Shown here: piece after piece, positions 31,746 to 39,890 of the stretch
How the letters are laid out: every line of letters begins with the position of its first letter
Position numbering within the stretch: position 1 is the first letter of the stretch
Origin: Candidatus Obscuribacterales bacterium
GTDB lineage: Bacteria > Cyanobacteriota > Vampirovibrionia > Obscuribacterales > Obscuribacteraceae
Reading direction: 5' to 3'
Length of the DNA: 43,904 bases
Assembly: GCA_020050685.1 (NCBI GenBank)
Contig: JAGVKG010000032.1
Span: forward strand, 1-43,904
Notes under the pieces: model-generated
The model's database searches: none
What the model saw: only the letters and a program-made list of their open reading frames with translations
What the model was told of the DNA's origin: nothing
Position numbers and translations under genes: made by a program

Positions 31746-33023
31746 TTAAAGAGAATGCCCATGCCCTGCAAGCTGTGCGCCTTGGGGATCTTTTCTTTGC
31801 AAAGCAAAAGCAATTTCCTGATTGTTGGAGATTGCTTCAATCAACGAATCAACCAGCTTCTTGCCCCCATCCCCATTCATATGGGATGTGTCATAAAAAT
31901 CGGTGACCTGGAATTTGTCTTGCGCATTTAGATCGACAAAACCAGTCTGCCATTTCTGCGAACAATTTTGCAGAAGCTGGACATAGCGTTGATAATAGTT
32001 TGGTGGCATCAAGGCGAGGTTAGCTTTGGTCAGCGGCATATTGACTAAGATGACTTTAACATTGTCCTTCTTGGCCAAATCAAGAAGCCTCTCCAAGAAT
32101 TTCGTCTGATTAGCAAACAATGATTCATTGCCTTGACGGTAACGCTTGCGATATTCGCTTGAATTGTCTTCAAAAGAATATGGCTGATGCGACTTAACAA
32201 TGAACATGCCTTCTTCTACTTCTGCGCGTGCATTGCTTGGTAGATTGCGGGTTAAGTCTAGGCTGTTAAGCGCGCTCGGGTAAAAGATCTGGGTGGCAAA
32301 TGGTCCGCACAATCTCTTGGTGCTTTCTGCCAGAAGCACTTGCAAATCGAGCTTCTTACCCCAGAGGTAAATAGCCTTGCCTTGCCAGTAATCAAAGCGC
32401 TGGAAAATCTGCGGCATGGAAATATCGACAATGTCATCGACATTGCAAAAACGGTTGAGATAACGGAAAGCCGGAGTAGCGGCAGCGCAGTGAACGCCAT
32501 TATCAATAAAGTCGCGCAACGAAAGTCCGAGCACAATTACTTTTGGCTTGCGTTCGTTTGTAAATAGCGAACGATAGACGATGTAGTCATCCGAGACCAT
32601 GCCGCCGGGCAAGGCAAAATTGAAACATTGTAGGGGCGGGGTTACCCCGCCCTCGTCGCACACATGTCCTCGATTAGGGCGGGGTAACCCCGCCCCTACG
32701 CAATTCCGTTTCAAAGTTGTGGCAAGGCCATCAGCTAAATATTTCGAACTGTGATGGTGCACATAATCCAAATCTTTGTTCAAGTAATCAGCGTCCAAGC
32801 GTGAAACTGGATGCATTACCAAAGATGAGCCGAGTAAGACAACATCTGATGGTTCTTTCTGCTCGAGAAATTCTTGAGCTGCCCACCATACCCAGGTGTG
32901 CGCCGCCGGCAATGATTCCGGATCAACTTGTGTTAGCGGCTTTTCTTTCCATAGCCAAATATTGAAGGTAAGTAAAAGCAGCATGCCCCAAATAAAGGAC
33001 GAGCCAAGCAGACTCCTCATCAT
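31746..33023 (-). CDS. SGNH-like protein, AlgJ/DltD-type acylation partner (copy A)
   Basis: 425 residues, paralogous to the next gene downstream. One N-terminal membrane helix (about 8-26) is followed by the SGNH-like domain: VVLLGSSL at 61-68, CFNFALPGGMVSDDY at 133-147, a VILVNMPL strand near 324-331 and the DTSH motif (D378, H381). It lies 69 bases after the MBOAT gene and 26 before copy B, consistent with one transcript. Residues 109-132 come from an inserted palindromic repeat. An AAGGTGG site precedes ATG 33023; a second ATG follows directly. Two partners for a single MBOAT suggest two acceptors or a heterodimer. Confidence 0.77.
   Translation of the reverse strand: MMRSLLGSSFIWGMLLLLTFNIWLWKEKPLTQVDPESLPAAHTWVWWAAQEFLEQKEPSDVVLLGSSLVMHPVSRLDADYLNKDLDYVHHHSSKYLADGLATTLKRNCVGAGLPRPNRGHVCDEGGVTPPLQCFNFALPGGMVSDDYIVYRSLFTNERKPKVIVLGLSLRDFIDNGVHCAAATPAFRYLNRFCNVDDIVDISMPQIFQRFDYWQGKAIYLWGKKLDLQVLLAESTKRLCGPFATQIFYPSALNSLDLTRNLPSNARAEVEEGMFIVKSHQPYSFEDNSSEYRKRYRQGNESLFANQTKFLERLLDLAKKDNVKVILVNMPLTKANLALMPPNYYQRYVQLLQNCSQKWQTGFVDLNAQDKFQVTDFYDTSHMNGDGGKKLVDSLIEAISNNQEIAFALQRKDPQGAQLAGHGHSL
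32630..32699. repeat. Palindromic GTAGGGGCG repeat inside copy A
   Basis: A 70-base element whose outer 24 bases (32630-32653 and 32676-32699) are perfect inverted copies. Each arm also forms its own hairpin, for example GGGCGGGG (32634-32641) with CCCCGCCC (32645-32652). It sits in frame within the SGNH-like gene at the same codon position as the element in the paralogue, just before the conserved CFNFALPGG block. Confidence 0.88.
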
Positions 33024-33092
33024 GCCACCACCTTTTGCGGCATCATCTTTTGTTTGAGAGCTAGTATTTCGACTGACGATTTTCCTGCCCTC

Positions 33093-34592
33093 CTAAAACT
33101 GGAAGTAAATGAAGCGCGGGGATGCATCTGGTGAAAAGATCATCAGCAAGCAAATTACGATTGCAACATAAGCAGCACGTGCCGGTATGGGCAGCTTGGC
33201 TAAAAACGGAACGCCCAGATCGTGTTCTCCGTCTTTGGTATTTTTGGTTTGCAGCCAGGAGTAGAATTGGCCGGCAAAAAGCAAAATCAAAATTAAAGGT
33301 AAGAGCATAAAGATGATTGGATCTTGGGTGGTCGGCAAACTGACAGCCAGGGCTGGTAATGCTTGATTGGCTTGCGGTAGAAAGAGCAACTTTTGAATAA
33401 TTGCCCAGGCACATTCAATAGTTTCTGCTCGGAAGAAAACCCAGCCGATGCAAACAACATGGAAAGTGAAGATGACTGAAAATACCTGAAATGCTTTCGT
33501 GGTACGCAGATTATTCAAAGGCGCAAATGCCGAAGCGATGCGTTGGAATTCCTTATGTAAAATCAGCATGATGCCTTGATAGGCTCCCCAGACAACAAAG
33601 TGCATTGATGCACCGTGCCAAAGTCCACCGAGCACCATTGTGATCAACAAATTGCGATAGTTGAAAATATTTGAGCCACGACTGCCGCCCAAAGGAATAA
33701 ACAAATAGTCGCGCAACCAAGAGGAAAGCGATATGTGCCAGCGGCGCCAGAAGTCGGATATTGAGGAAGCAAGGTAGGGCAAATTGAAGTTTGGCGGGAC
33801 GTAGTAGCCAAATAACGCAGCGGAGCCACGAGCGATGTCGGTGTATCCGGAAAAGTCAAAATAAATCTGGAAGGCGAATGCATAAACGGCTAGCCAAAGA
33901 TCTGCCGAGCTCAATAATTCCGGATGGTCAAATGCACTTTGAACAACAGTCGACAAATTGTCAGCAAATATGACTTTCTTGAACAGACCGAACAAGATCA
34001 GGTTTATGCCTTGATCGAAGTCAGCAACAGAAAGCTTCTTGTCATTAACCAATTGAGGAATGAAATTTTGATAGCGCTTAATCGGTCCGGCAATTTGTGT
34101 AGGGAAAAATGAAGCAAACAAAGCAAAGTCAATAAATGATTTGACCGGCTTGCTGCCACGGTAGATATCAACTACATAATGAATGAATTCAAAAACGAAA
34201 AAGGAAATTCCCAAGGGCAAAAGAATCTGGAAGGTAATTGGTGGCAAGGTTTTGCCAAACGGTGTGATCGCTTGGTTGATTAGATCATGCGTGAAATAAG
34301 CATATTTGAAATAAGCGAGCGTAATTAGATTCGCAGCCACAGCCAGTGCAAGCCAGGGCTTGGGCCCAAATCCGGCAAATGGTTTTTCCACTGATTTGTA
34401 AACTGCCCTGCCAAAGAAAAAGTTTGCCAGGGTCAAGCCAAAGATCAAAATGCCATAAATTGGCTTCCAGCTCATGTAGAAAACATAGCTGGCAATCAGC
34501 AAGAGTGGCGTGCGCAACTTTTGTGGACTAAGCCAGAAAAGAAAGACCACTACTGGAAGAAAAATCATGTAAGCGAAGCTGTTAAAAAGCAT
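33093..34592 (-). CDS. MBOAT family O-acyltransferase (AlgI/DltB-like)
   Basis: A 499-residue polytopic membrane acyltransferase with about ten hydrophobic helices. It has the AlgI-type core: GISFFVFEFIHYVVD, the FQIYFDFSGYTDIARG block, FWRRWHISLSSWLRDYLFIPLGG with H286, and catalytic H326 in GGLWHGAS. The family moves acyl groups, commonly acetyl, across the membrane onto polysaccharides or teichoic-type polymers. Two SGNH-like genes follow it, and a histidine kinase gene ends 10 bases before it. GGAGG lies upstream of ATG 34592. The operon layout implies a regulated surface-acylation system. The acceptor cannot be deduced because no polymer-synthesis genes are in the window. Confidence 0.92.
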   Translation of the reverse strand: MLFNSFAYMIFLPVVVFLFWLSPQKLRTPLLLIASYVFYMSWKPIYGILIFGLTLANFFFGRAVYKSVEKPFAGFGPKPWLALAVAANLITLAYFKYAYFTHDLINQAITPFGKTLPPITFQILLPLGISFFVFEFIHYVVDIYRGSKPVKSFIDFALFASFFPTQIAGPIKRYQNFIPQLVNDKKLSVADFDQGINLILFGLFKKVIFADNLSTVVQSAFDHPELLSSADLWLAVYAFAFQIYFDFSGYTDIARGSAALFGYYVPPNFNLPYLASSISDFWRRWHISLSSWLRDYLFIPLGGSRGSNIFNYRNLLITMVLGGLWHGASMHFVVWGAYQGIMLILHKEFQRIASAFAPLNNLRTTKAFQVFSVIFTFHVVCIGWVFFRAETIECAWAIIQKLLFLPQANQALPALAVSLPTTQDPIIFMLLPLILILLFAGQFYSWLQTKNTKDGEHDLGVPFLAKLPIPARAAYVAIVICLLMIFSPDASPRFIYFQF

Positions 34593-34602
34593 AGCGCTAG
34601 TC

Positions 34603-36057
34603 CTAACCTCCTACACCAATTGCTTTAGTTGCCAAAGCTGTTTGCCCTGAGGCTACTGCCTGTGGCTTGAAGAACTGAACATGGAAACATGTGCCCTGAC
34701 CGTTCGGTCCGGAACTTAGAGAAACTTTTGCATCGAGTGCGTTGGCAATTTCGCGGACAATTGCTAAGCCGAGCCCCGAACCGGAGACACTTGTGCCGAG
34801 CACGCGATAGAACCTTTCGAAAACCTTGTCGTGTTCCTGATCAGGAATGCCCGGACCATTGTCTTCAATTATCAAGTTGATTGTTTCAGTGATGGTGACA
34901 CGCACCGTCACATTGCCGCCATCTTGCGTGTAACGCACAGCGTTTTCAATCAAGTTGAACGCCAGTTCGTGCAGGCTGAGTGGTTCGCCATAAACAATTG
35001 CCACTGCTTCTGTGCCGTCTGCTTTCAGCGGCCCTTCAAAGCCAAGGTCAATTCCTTTTTTAATGGCTTCCGGCACAAGCTCTTCTGTTGCCGAGCGAGC
35101 CGCCGAGGTCAAATCCTGCATGCCAAAGTGGCGGCCTTCAATTGCACCGGGCACTACGCGTGCTAAAACCAAAAGTTGATTGACCAAGCGAGCGCAGCGA
35201 TCGGCAGAGGTGTGGATCTTCATCAGAGCATGATGAGTATCTTCCGGCGTAGTTCGGCGCAGAGCTAATTGTGTTTGTGTTTTGAGTCCGGCAAGCGGTG
35301 TGCGCAACTGATGGGCTGCGTTAGCCACGAATCTTCTTTGTGCCTCAATGTCTTTTTGCAGGCGCCCAAGCAAGTCGTTAATTGCGTGTACAAGCGGTTG
35401 TACTTCTTTGGGCGCATCATCTTCCGATAGCGCGCTCAAGTCCCATTGCGAACGAGAGGCAACTGCATCAGCAAGAACTTTTAGAGGAGCCAAGCCCCGG
35501 CTAACACCAAAGAACACTGCCATAGCAGCAAAAGCAATGAGCAACATTTCCGGCAAGACAACCGACACCAAAATTTTGCGTACTAGTTCTGTTCTTTGTG
35601 TGAGAGTCTGGGCGATCTGTATCAAGACTAGCTGATCAGGCTTTCCTGGCACAGGTCGAATCATTGCGGCAATTCTCACCGGTTCTCTATTCACAAGACC
35701 GTCGCGGAACTTCGGTTGGTGATAAAGTTCGGTGCGATTTTCCGGAGCAGGAATAGAATCACCAGCAAGAATTTCACCAGTTGGTGTAACTATTTGGTAA
35801 TAAAATTCGTCTTGGTCTCCATCTTTTAAAATGGCTAAGGCTGCCGGCGGTAAATCTACCGCAACAGTTTTTCCAGAAAAATCCAAGCGACTGCTAACTG
35901 TTTTGGCTGAATCGCCAAGGTCTCTATCGTAAGCGCTATAGGCCAGATCTTTGGCAATGAAGTATGTCACCGCGCCGCAAATCAACCAGAGGCCGATGAT
36001 TGGTATCACAAGCCACGACAATAGTTGTCTGCGAATTGAGGATTTGAATGGCTTCAT
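34603..36057 (-). CDS. Membrane sensor histidine kinase (TctE/QseC-like)
   Basis: 484 residues. TM1 (about 11-35) and TM2 (about 162-184) enclose a periplasmic sensor of roughly 125 residues that resembles the 2CSK_N type. A HAMP-like linker follows, then the H-box with H249 in ANAAHQLRTPLAGL. The ATPase domain has the ENAVRYT N-box, EDNGPGIP and GSGLGLAIV. It overlaps the response-regulator gene by four bases, and the MBOAT gene follows at 10 bases. It probably controls its own operon in response to an envelope cue. The signal is unknown. Confidence 0.94.
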   Translation of the reverse strand: MKPFKSSIRRQLLSWLVIPIIGLWLICGAVTYFIAKDLAYSAYDRDLGDSAKTVSSRLDFSGKTVAVDLPPAALAILKDGDQDEFYYQIVTPTGEILAGDSIPAPENRTELYHQPKFRDGLVNREPVRIAAMIRPVPGKPDQLVLIQIAQTLTQRTELVRKILVSVVLPEMLLIAFAAMAVFFGVSRGLAPLKVLADAVASRSQWDLSALSEDDAPKEVQPLVHAINDLLGRLQKDIEAQRRFVANAAHQLRTPLAGLKTQTQLALRRTTPEDTHHALMKIHTSADRCARLVNQLLVLARVVPGAIEGRHFGMQDLTSAARSATEELVPEAIKKGIDLGFEGPLKADGTEAVAIVYGEPLSLHELAFNLIENAVRYTQDGGNVTVRVTITETINLIIEDNGPGIPDQEHDKVFERFYRVLGTSVSGSGLGLAIVREIANALDAKVSLSSGPNGQGTCFHVQFFKPQAVASGQTALATKAIGVGG

Positions 36058-36725
36058 GTCGTTGGGTTTTCCAAAAGATATCCTAATCCGCGGATCGTAC
36101 GAACGTTTATACCAACCGGTTCTAATTTCTTTCTCAAGCGGTGCATGTTCACTTCGATAGTGTTGTGACTAAATTCGTCCTCCCAACCATAAAGATGCTC
36201 AGCCAGATTTTCTTTGGTGACAATCCGGCCGACTCTTTGCAAAAGTGTTTCCAAAAGCGAAAGTTCGCGCGCGGAAAGTTCAAACGGTTGATCGTGTACA
36301 AGAACTCGTCTGCCTACAGTGTCGAAGCGAATTGGCCCGTAAGTAATCTCAATTGAGTTGCCCCAATTCCCGCGCCGCAATAATGCTCTGATACGCGCTT
36401 CTAATTCCGGCAAATCAAATGGTTTGGTCAGGTAATCGTCCGCACCAATGTCCAAACCGGTGACACGGTTTTTCAAGCCTTCGCGTGCAGTAAGAATAAT
36501 TACAGGCGTAGGTTCACCACGGCTGCGCAAACGCTTTAAGACTTCCAGCCCATCCATTTGCGGTAAGCCAAGATCAAGAACGACCAGATCATAAGGGGCC
36601 TGAGTCAGTGCATGATCAGCGTCCAAGCCGGACAAAACCTGATCAACTGCAAAGCCGCTTTGTCTTAGTGCTTGAGAGATGCCGTCAGAGAGAACGTCAT
36701 CATCTTCGGCTAAGAGTATGCGCAT
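36054..36725 (-). CDS. OmpR/PhoB-family response regulator
   Basis: 223 residues. The receiver domain has the acidic pair in LLAEDDDVL, the phosphoacceptor D51 in VVLDLGLPQMDG, ILTAREG and K101 in YLTKPFD. A winged-helix output domain (about 125-218) is typical of OmpR/PhoB, with NTIEVNMHRLRKKL and IRTIRGLGYLL. It pairs with the downstream kinase and would activate or repress the MBOAT/SGNH unit. GAGGAAGAGG precedes the ATG. Confidence 0.96.
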   Translation of the reverse strand: MRILLAEDDDVLSDGISQALRQSGFAVDQVLSGLDADHALTQAPYDLVVLDLGLPQMDGLEVLKRLRSRGEPTPVIILTAREGLKNRVTGLDIGADDYLTKPFDLPELEARIRALLRRGNWGNSIEITYGPIRFDTVGRRVLVHDQPFELSARELSLLETLLQRVGRIVTKENLAEHLYGWEDEFSHNTIEVNMHRLRKKLEPVGINVRTIRGLGYLLENPTT

Positions 36726-37039
36726 TTCAACTAAGCCTCTTCCTCAAGTCTGAACGTCTATCGCCAGACAGCAACTTCAATATTTTGACGTTGTAAACAA
36801 TCCCTCAATTATCATCTAAATATAGGCAGAAATTGAGTCTATTAGTAATGAATTAGGATGATGGCATCAGGCTTTTGATCTGTCACCAGATTTATTTCTG
36901 ACGGTGCTTTTGTTTTGGATGTCAATGGCGAGAAGTTAAATGAATACAATCGAGATGCGGATATTGTAAGTTTCGTGCAAGGAACTCTGCTTAAGCTTTG
37001 GCAGGAAGCCCGAGACAAGTTATTTGGGATGTATATATC
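36726..37039. other. Divergent intergenic region between the response regulator and aminotransferase genes
   Basis: About 314 bases. The first 120 or so are AT-rich and promoter-like, including TTGACG near 36778 followed by TTATCAT and TAAATATAG words. A small hairpin, ATCTG (36878-36882) with CAGAT (36887-36891), is followed by a T-rich stretch. The right half (36858-37043) reads as a possible small or decayed coding frame, described separately. No clean ribosome site for the aminotransferase is seen. Confidence 0.4.
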
Positions 37040-37043
37040 ATGA
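36858..37043 (+). pseudogene. Possible small ORF interrupted by an in-frame TGA
   Basis: From ATG 36858 the frame reads six residues (MMASGF) and meets TGA at 36876-36878. It then stays open for 54 codons with a natural-looking composition (for example DVNGEKLNEYNRDADIV and LLKLWQEARDKLFGMY). It ends in a TGA that overlaps the ATG of the aminotransferase. The overlap is like true operon junctions. It may be a decayed gene, a small protein with a non-ATG start (TTG 36915 is possible), or chance. I recognise no family. Stops elsewhere in the window use TGA normally, so recoding is not supported. Confidence 0.25.
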
Positions 37044-38500
37044 CAACCAGTGTTCAAACCCCTTTTGCAGCCACCACATCTTCTATGTTTGCCCCAGTCA
37101 CACCAAGTCAATTATCGGCAGAAGAAGTAGATAAAAAAGAACAAGAATTACTGGAATTGGAAAGCCGTGTGTGTTCACAGGGTGATACCGTTCACTATGC
37201 AGAGCGTCCCAAATTTTTCACGCATTGCTCAGGCAGTTATTTGTATGACGGGCATGAGAATCAGTATCTCGATTTGCAAATGTGGTATTCCGCCGTCAAC
37301 TTGGGTTATGCCAATCAAAGAATCAATAATGCTTTGAAGTCGCAAATCGATAGATTGCCACAATTAGCATGCCAATATTTGCATCCGGAAAAAGTTGAAT
37401 TAGCATCGATGATTGTTGATTCAGTGCAAAATGGTTTCAATCAAACAGGTAGAGTGCATTTCAATGTCGGCGGTGCGCAGGCAGTGGAAGATGCACTAAA
37501 GCTTGTACGTAAGCACACTGGCAAATCGCGCATGTTTGCCTTCCAGGGTGGTTATCACGGCCGCACACTTGGTGCATCAGCAATTACATCTTCTTATCGT
37601 TATCGTGAAGCCTATGGTGAATTTGGCGATCGCGCTGAGTTCGTACCATTTCCATATTGTTTCCGTTGCCCTTTGGGCAAGAAGCCTGATTCATGTGAGA
37701 TGGCTTGCTTGAATGAATTCGAAGCGAAGTTTGAGCACGAATACACTGGTGCCTGGAATCCGAAGACCGGTAAGTCGGAGTTCGGTGCATTTTTTGTGGA
37801 ATCAATTCAAGGTACTGGCGGCTACATCATTCCGCCAAAGGGCTACTTTGAAAAGTTGGCCAAAATTTGCCGCGAGCGCGGAATTCTTTTGGTTGATGAT
37901 GAAATTCAAATGGGCTTTTTCCGTACAGGTAAGCTCTGGTCAATGGAGCATTTCAATACCAAGCCGGACATCATTGTTTTTGGTAAGGCTCTGACAAATG
38001 GCTTGAATCCGCTTTCTGGCATTTGGGCCAAAGAAGAATTGATCTCGCCAGATAAATTTGGACCAGGCTCAACTCACTCGACGTTCTCGTCCAATAGTTT
38101 GGGCACGGCAACAGGACTGGAAGTAATGAAAGTCTTTGCTGAAGGCGACTATGAAACGACCGTGATGGAAAAGGGTGCTTACTTCCTCAACTTGTTGCAA
38201 GACTTGAAGAAAAAGCATAAAGAAGTTGGCGATGTTGATGGATTGGGATTGGCTCTGCGCATGGAAATGTGTCAGGCAGATAGCTTTACACCAAACCGCG
38301 CCTTGGCTGATGCCATGTTCCAACGCGGCCTAGAAGCCGATTTAGTTGTGAATGGTAAGAAAATGGGATTGGTGCTGGATATCGGCGGCTATTACAAGAA
38401 CGTCGTTACGCTGGCTCCGTCTCTGGAAATTACCTATGAGGAAATGGATCTGGCCCACGATTTGTTGGATCTGTTGATAACCGAATGTAAGAAAGGTTAA
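37040..38500 (+). CDS. Class III PLP-dependent aminotransferase
   Basis: 486 residues, fold-type I class III. PLP-binding landmarks are GGAQAVEDALKLVRKHTG, FQGGYHGRTLGAS, the Asp in LVDDEIQMGFFRTG and the Schiff-base Lys in FGKALTNGLNP. Between them is a cysteine cluster, C-x2-C-x8-C-x3-C (in PYCFRCPLG, then CEMAC), which some 4-aminobutyrate-type enzymes share and which may bind metal. The amino donor could be lysine, ornithine, 4-aminobutyrate or putrescine; I cannot choose. ATG 37040 is preferred over the longer TTG frame because the extension has no family resemblance. A HAD phosphatase gene follows after 101 bases. Confidence 0.9.
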   Translation: MTTSVQTPFAATTSSMFAPVTPSQLSAEEVDKKEQELLELESRVCSQGDTVHYAERPKFFTHCSGSYLYDGHENQYLDLQMWYSAVNLGYANQRINNALKSQIDRLPQLACQYLHPEKVELASMIVDSVQNGFNQTGRVHFNVGGAQAVEDALKLVRKHTGKSRMFAFQGGYHGRTLGASAITSSYRYREAYGEFGDRAEFVPFPYCFRCPLGKKPDSCEMACLNEFEAKFEHEYTGAWNPKTGKSEFGAFFVESIQGTGGYIIPPKGYFEKLAKICRERGILLVDDEIQMGFFRTGKLWSMEHFNTKPDIIVFGKALTNGLNPLSGIWAKEELISPDKFGPGSTHSTFSSNSLGTATGLEVMKVFAEGDYETTVMEKGAYFLNLLQDLKKKHKEVGDVDGLGLALRMEMCQADSFTPNRALADAMFQRGLEADLVVNGKKMGLVLDIGGYYKNVVTLAPSLEITYEEMDLAHDLLDLLITECKKG

Positions 38501-38601
38501 TTAACCGATTCCGGCTCTTGACTTCTGGGCATTAATCAAGCAATATCGAATTAGTGGCCAAGAAAATCACAAATAGGAAACTCAACGCGAAAGGCTAATT
38601 T

Positions 38602-39327
38602 ATGTCTCTGGAAATATACTGTGATTTTGATGGAACGATAACCAAAAAAGACACTGTGGACTTTCTACTTGAGGAATTAGCAGATCCGGCCTGGAAAGAA
38701 ATTGAAGCGCGTTGGGAATCGGGAGAAATTGGCTCTCGCGAATGCATGGCCAAGCAAGTTGCTTTGATTAAGGGCGGCTGGAAAGCAATTGAGCGGGCAC
38801 TTTCAAGAGTGGAATTCGATCCGACCTTTGTAGATTTTGCTTATTGGTGCAGAGCAGAAGGTATTCCTTTACGCATTGTTTCCGATGGTATTGATCGGGT
38901 TGTGCATTATTTACTTTCCCGCGAGCGCATTCAAGTTAGCTCGATTGTGGCCAATCGCCTAGTTGAATTTGAAGGCGGCAAGCTCGGACTTGAGTTTCCC
39001 TATGAAGCGAGAAACAATCACTGCTCATCGGGTGTTTGCAAATGCCAGGTATTATCCGGTGTACGCGCATTCGGCTCGCAATATATCAAGATCCGCACCG
39101 GTCACACGAATGTTGTGATTGGCGACGGCAAATCAGACATTTGCTGGGCACCGGTAGCAGACTGCTTATTTGCCAAATCCAAATTACTAAAATACTGCAG
39201 CGCAAACAACATTCCATATATCCGCTACGACAACTTCAACAACATTCGTGCCGTGCTTGAAGAGCAATTCGTTCCGGTCAAGATGCCAACATTCGTGCAG
39301 CCATCCTTCCAGCCTGTCACTGCCTAA
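38602..39327 (+). CDS. HAD-superfamily phosphatase, MtnX/SerB-like
   Basis: 241 residues, HAD subfamily IB. The nucleophile motif DFDGTITKKD is at residues 8-17, the second motif is the Ser in IVSDGID, and the acidic metal site is VIGDGKSDICWA. The W-x5-W-x2-GEIGSREC stretch resembles MtnX, the 2-hydroxy-3-keto-5-methylthiopentenyl phosphate phosphatase of methionine salvage, more than phosphoserine phosphatase. No other methionine salvage gene is visible, so the substrate is open. Its single-gene unit lies between the aminotransferase and the carbon cluster. Confidence 0.85.
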   Translation: MSLEIYCDFDGTITKKDTVDFLLEELADPAWKEIEARWESGEIGSRECMAKQVALIKGGWKAIERALSRVEFDPTFVDFAYWCRAEGIPLRIVSDGIDRVVHYLLSRERIQVSSIVANRLVEFEGGKLGLEFPYEARNNHCSSGVCKCQVLSGVRAFGSQYIKIRTGHTNVVIGDGKSDICWAPVADCLFAKSKLLKYCSANNIPYIRYDNFNNIRAVLEEQFVPVKMPTFVQPSFQPVTA

Positions 39328-39368
39328 TTGTTTGTCACGGACTAGCGAACATTTTGCAGAAGTTGTAA

Positions 39369-39390
39369 CTTGGGAAAACGCGTTTCCAAG
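39369..39390. promoter_or_regulatory. Inverted repeat between the HAD and ArsR genes
   Basis: CTTGG (39369-39373) pairs with CCAAG (39386-39390) and the inner AAA and TTT runs pair around CGCG with single bulges. There is no following T-run, so it is a weak terminator candidate or a regulator site. It lies about 75 bases before the promoter of the ArsR gene. Confidence 0.3.
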
Positions 39391-39440
39391 CAGGGTTGAT
39401 CGCAACCTCAGTCCATCTTACAGGGCGATAGCGCCGTCCT

Positions 39441-39481
39441 TTGGGTTGTGTTATACTCTTTATATATTCAAACGTTTGAAT
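39441..39481 (+). promoter_or_regulatory. Promoter and perfect palindromic operator of the arsR-carbonic anhydrase cluster
   Basis: A -35-like TTGGGT (39441-39446) and a -10-like TATATT (39463-39468) are 16 bases apart. The perfect 16-base palindrome ATTCAAACGTTTGAAT (39466-39481) overlaps the end of the -10 and the start site, ideal for repression. Its location just before the ArsR-type gene suggests autoregulation. A weak half-site, CGTTTGAT at 40648-40655, lies before the bestrophin gene. Confidence 0.55.
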
Positions 39482-39501
39482 GTATAAAGAGGTGGGCGCT
39501 G

Positions 39502-39870
39502 ATGCCTTATAGAAGCTTGGTCACAAAGCAATTGGCAGAATTATTTGGTGTTCTCTCGCATCCTCTTAGAATCCGCATTGTTGAGGAATTGCACAGTGGA
39601 GAGAAAGATGTAAATTCTCTTGCCGAGATCCTGCAAATCAGTCAATCAGGTGTATCGCAACACCTTTCTCTATTGCGTGCTTACAGGCTAATTATTGAGC
39701 GTAAGCAGGGCAGGAATGTCTACTATCGCTTGCGCCATGAGGAACTTGCATCCTGGGCGCTCGATGGTTTGAAATTCACAGGTCCGCAGCAGGAAGACGT
39801 TCAGGAATTCCTGTCGGCCGTCGAGAAAGCGCGAGCTCTTTGGTCAGATGACACGGTGCAATCAGGTTAG
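39502..39870 (+). CDS. ArsR-family winged-helix regulator without cysteines
   Basis: 122 residues. The N-terminal part shows the ArsR winged helix (LFGVLSHPLRIRIVEEL, then SLAEILQISQSGVSQHLSLLRAYRLI as recognition helix, and YYRLRHEEL as wing). It has no cysteine at all, so the usual metal-sensing sites built on Cys are missing; any effector is different. ATG 39502 has an AAAGAGG site; a longer frame would start inside the promoter palindrome. It heads a run with carbonic anhydrase (20 bases), bestrophin and SulP genes, whose expression it probably controls through the upstream palindrome. Confidence 0.9.
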   Translation: MPYRSLVTKQLAELFGVLSHPLRIRIVEELHSGEKDVNSLAEILQISQSGVSQHLSLLRAYRLIIERKQGRNVYYRLRHEELASWALDGLKFTGPQQEDVQEFLSAVEKARALWSDDTVQSG

Positions 39871-39890
39871 ACACAAAGGAGCAAATTTAT

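Noticed and set aside
31299-32699. Possibility that the two GC-rich repeats are a CRISPR array or transcription terminators
   Set aside because: Only two copies 1.3 kb apart, each within a coding frame, with no spacers and no T-runs.
36842-37111. Minus-strand frame of 89 codons in the gap before the aminotransferase gene
   Set aside because: Cys/Arg-rich N-terminal half is antisense to the aminotransferase start; no ribosome site or domain found.
39502-39870. Metal-sensing ArsR/SmtB assignment
   Set aside because: The protein has no cysteine residues and lacks the ELCVCDL-type site; a non-metal effector is more likely.
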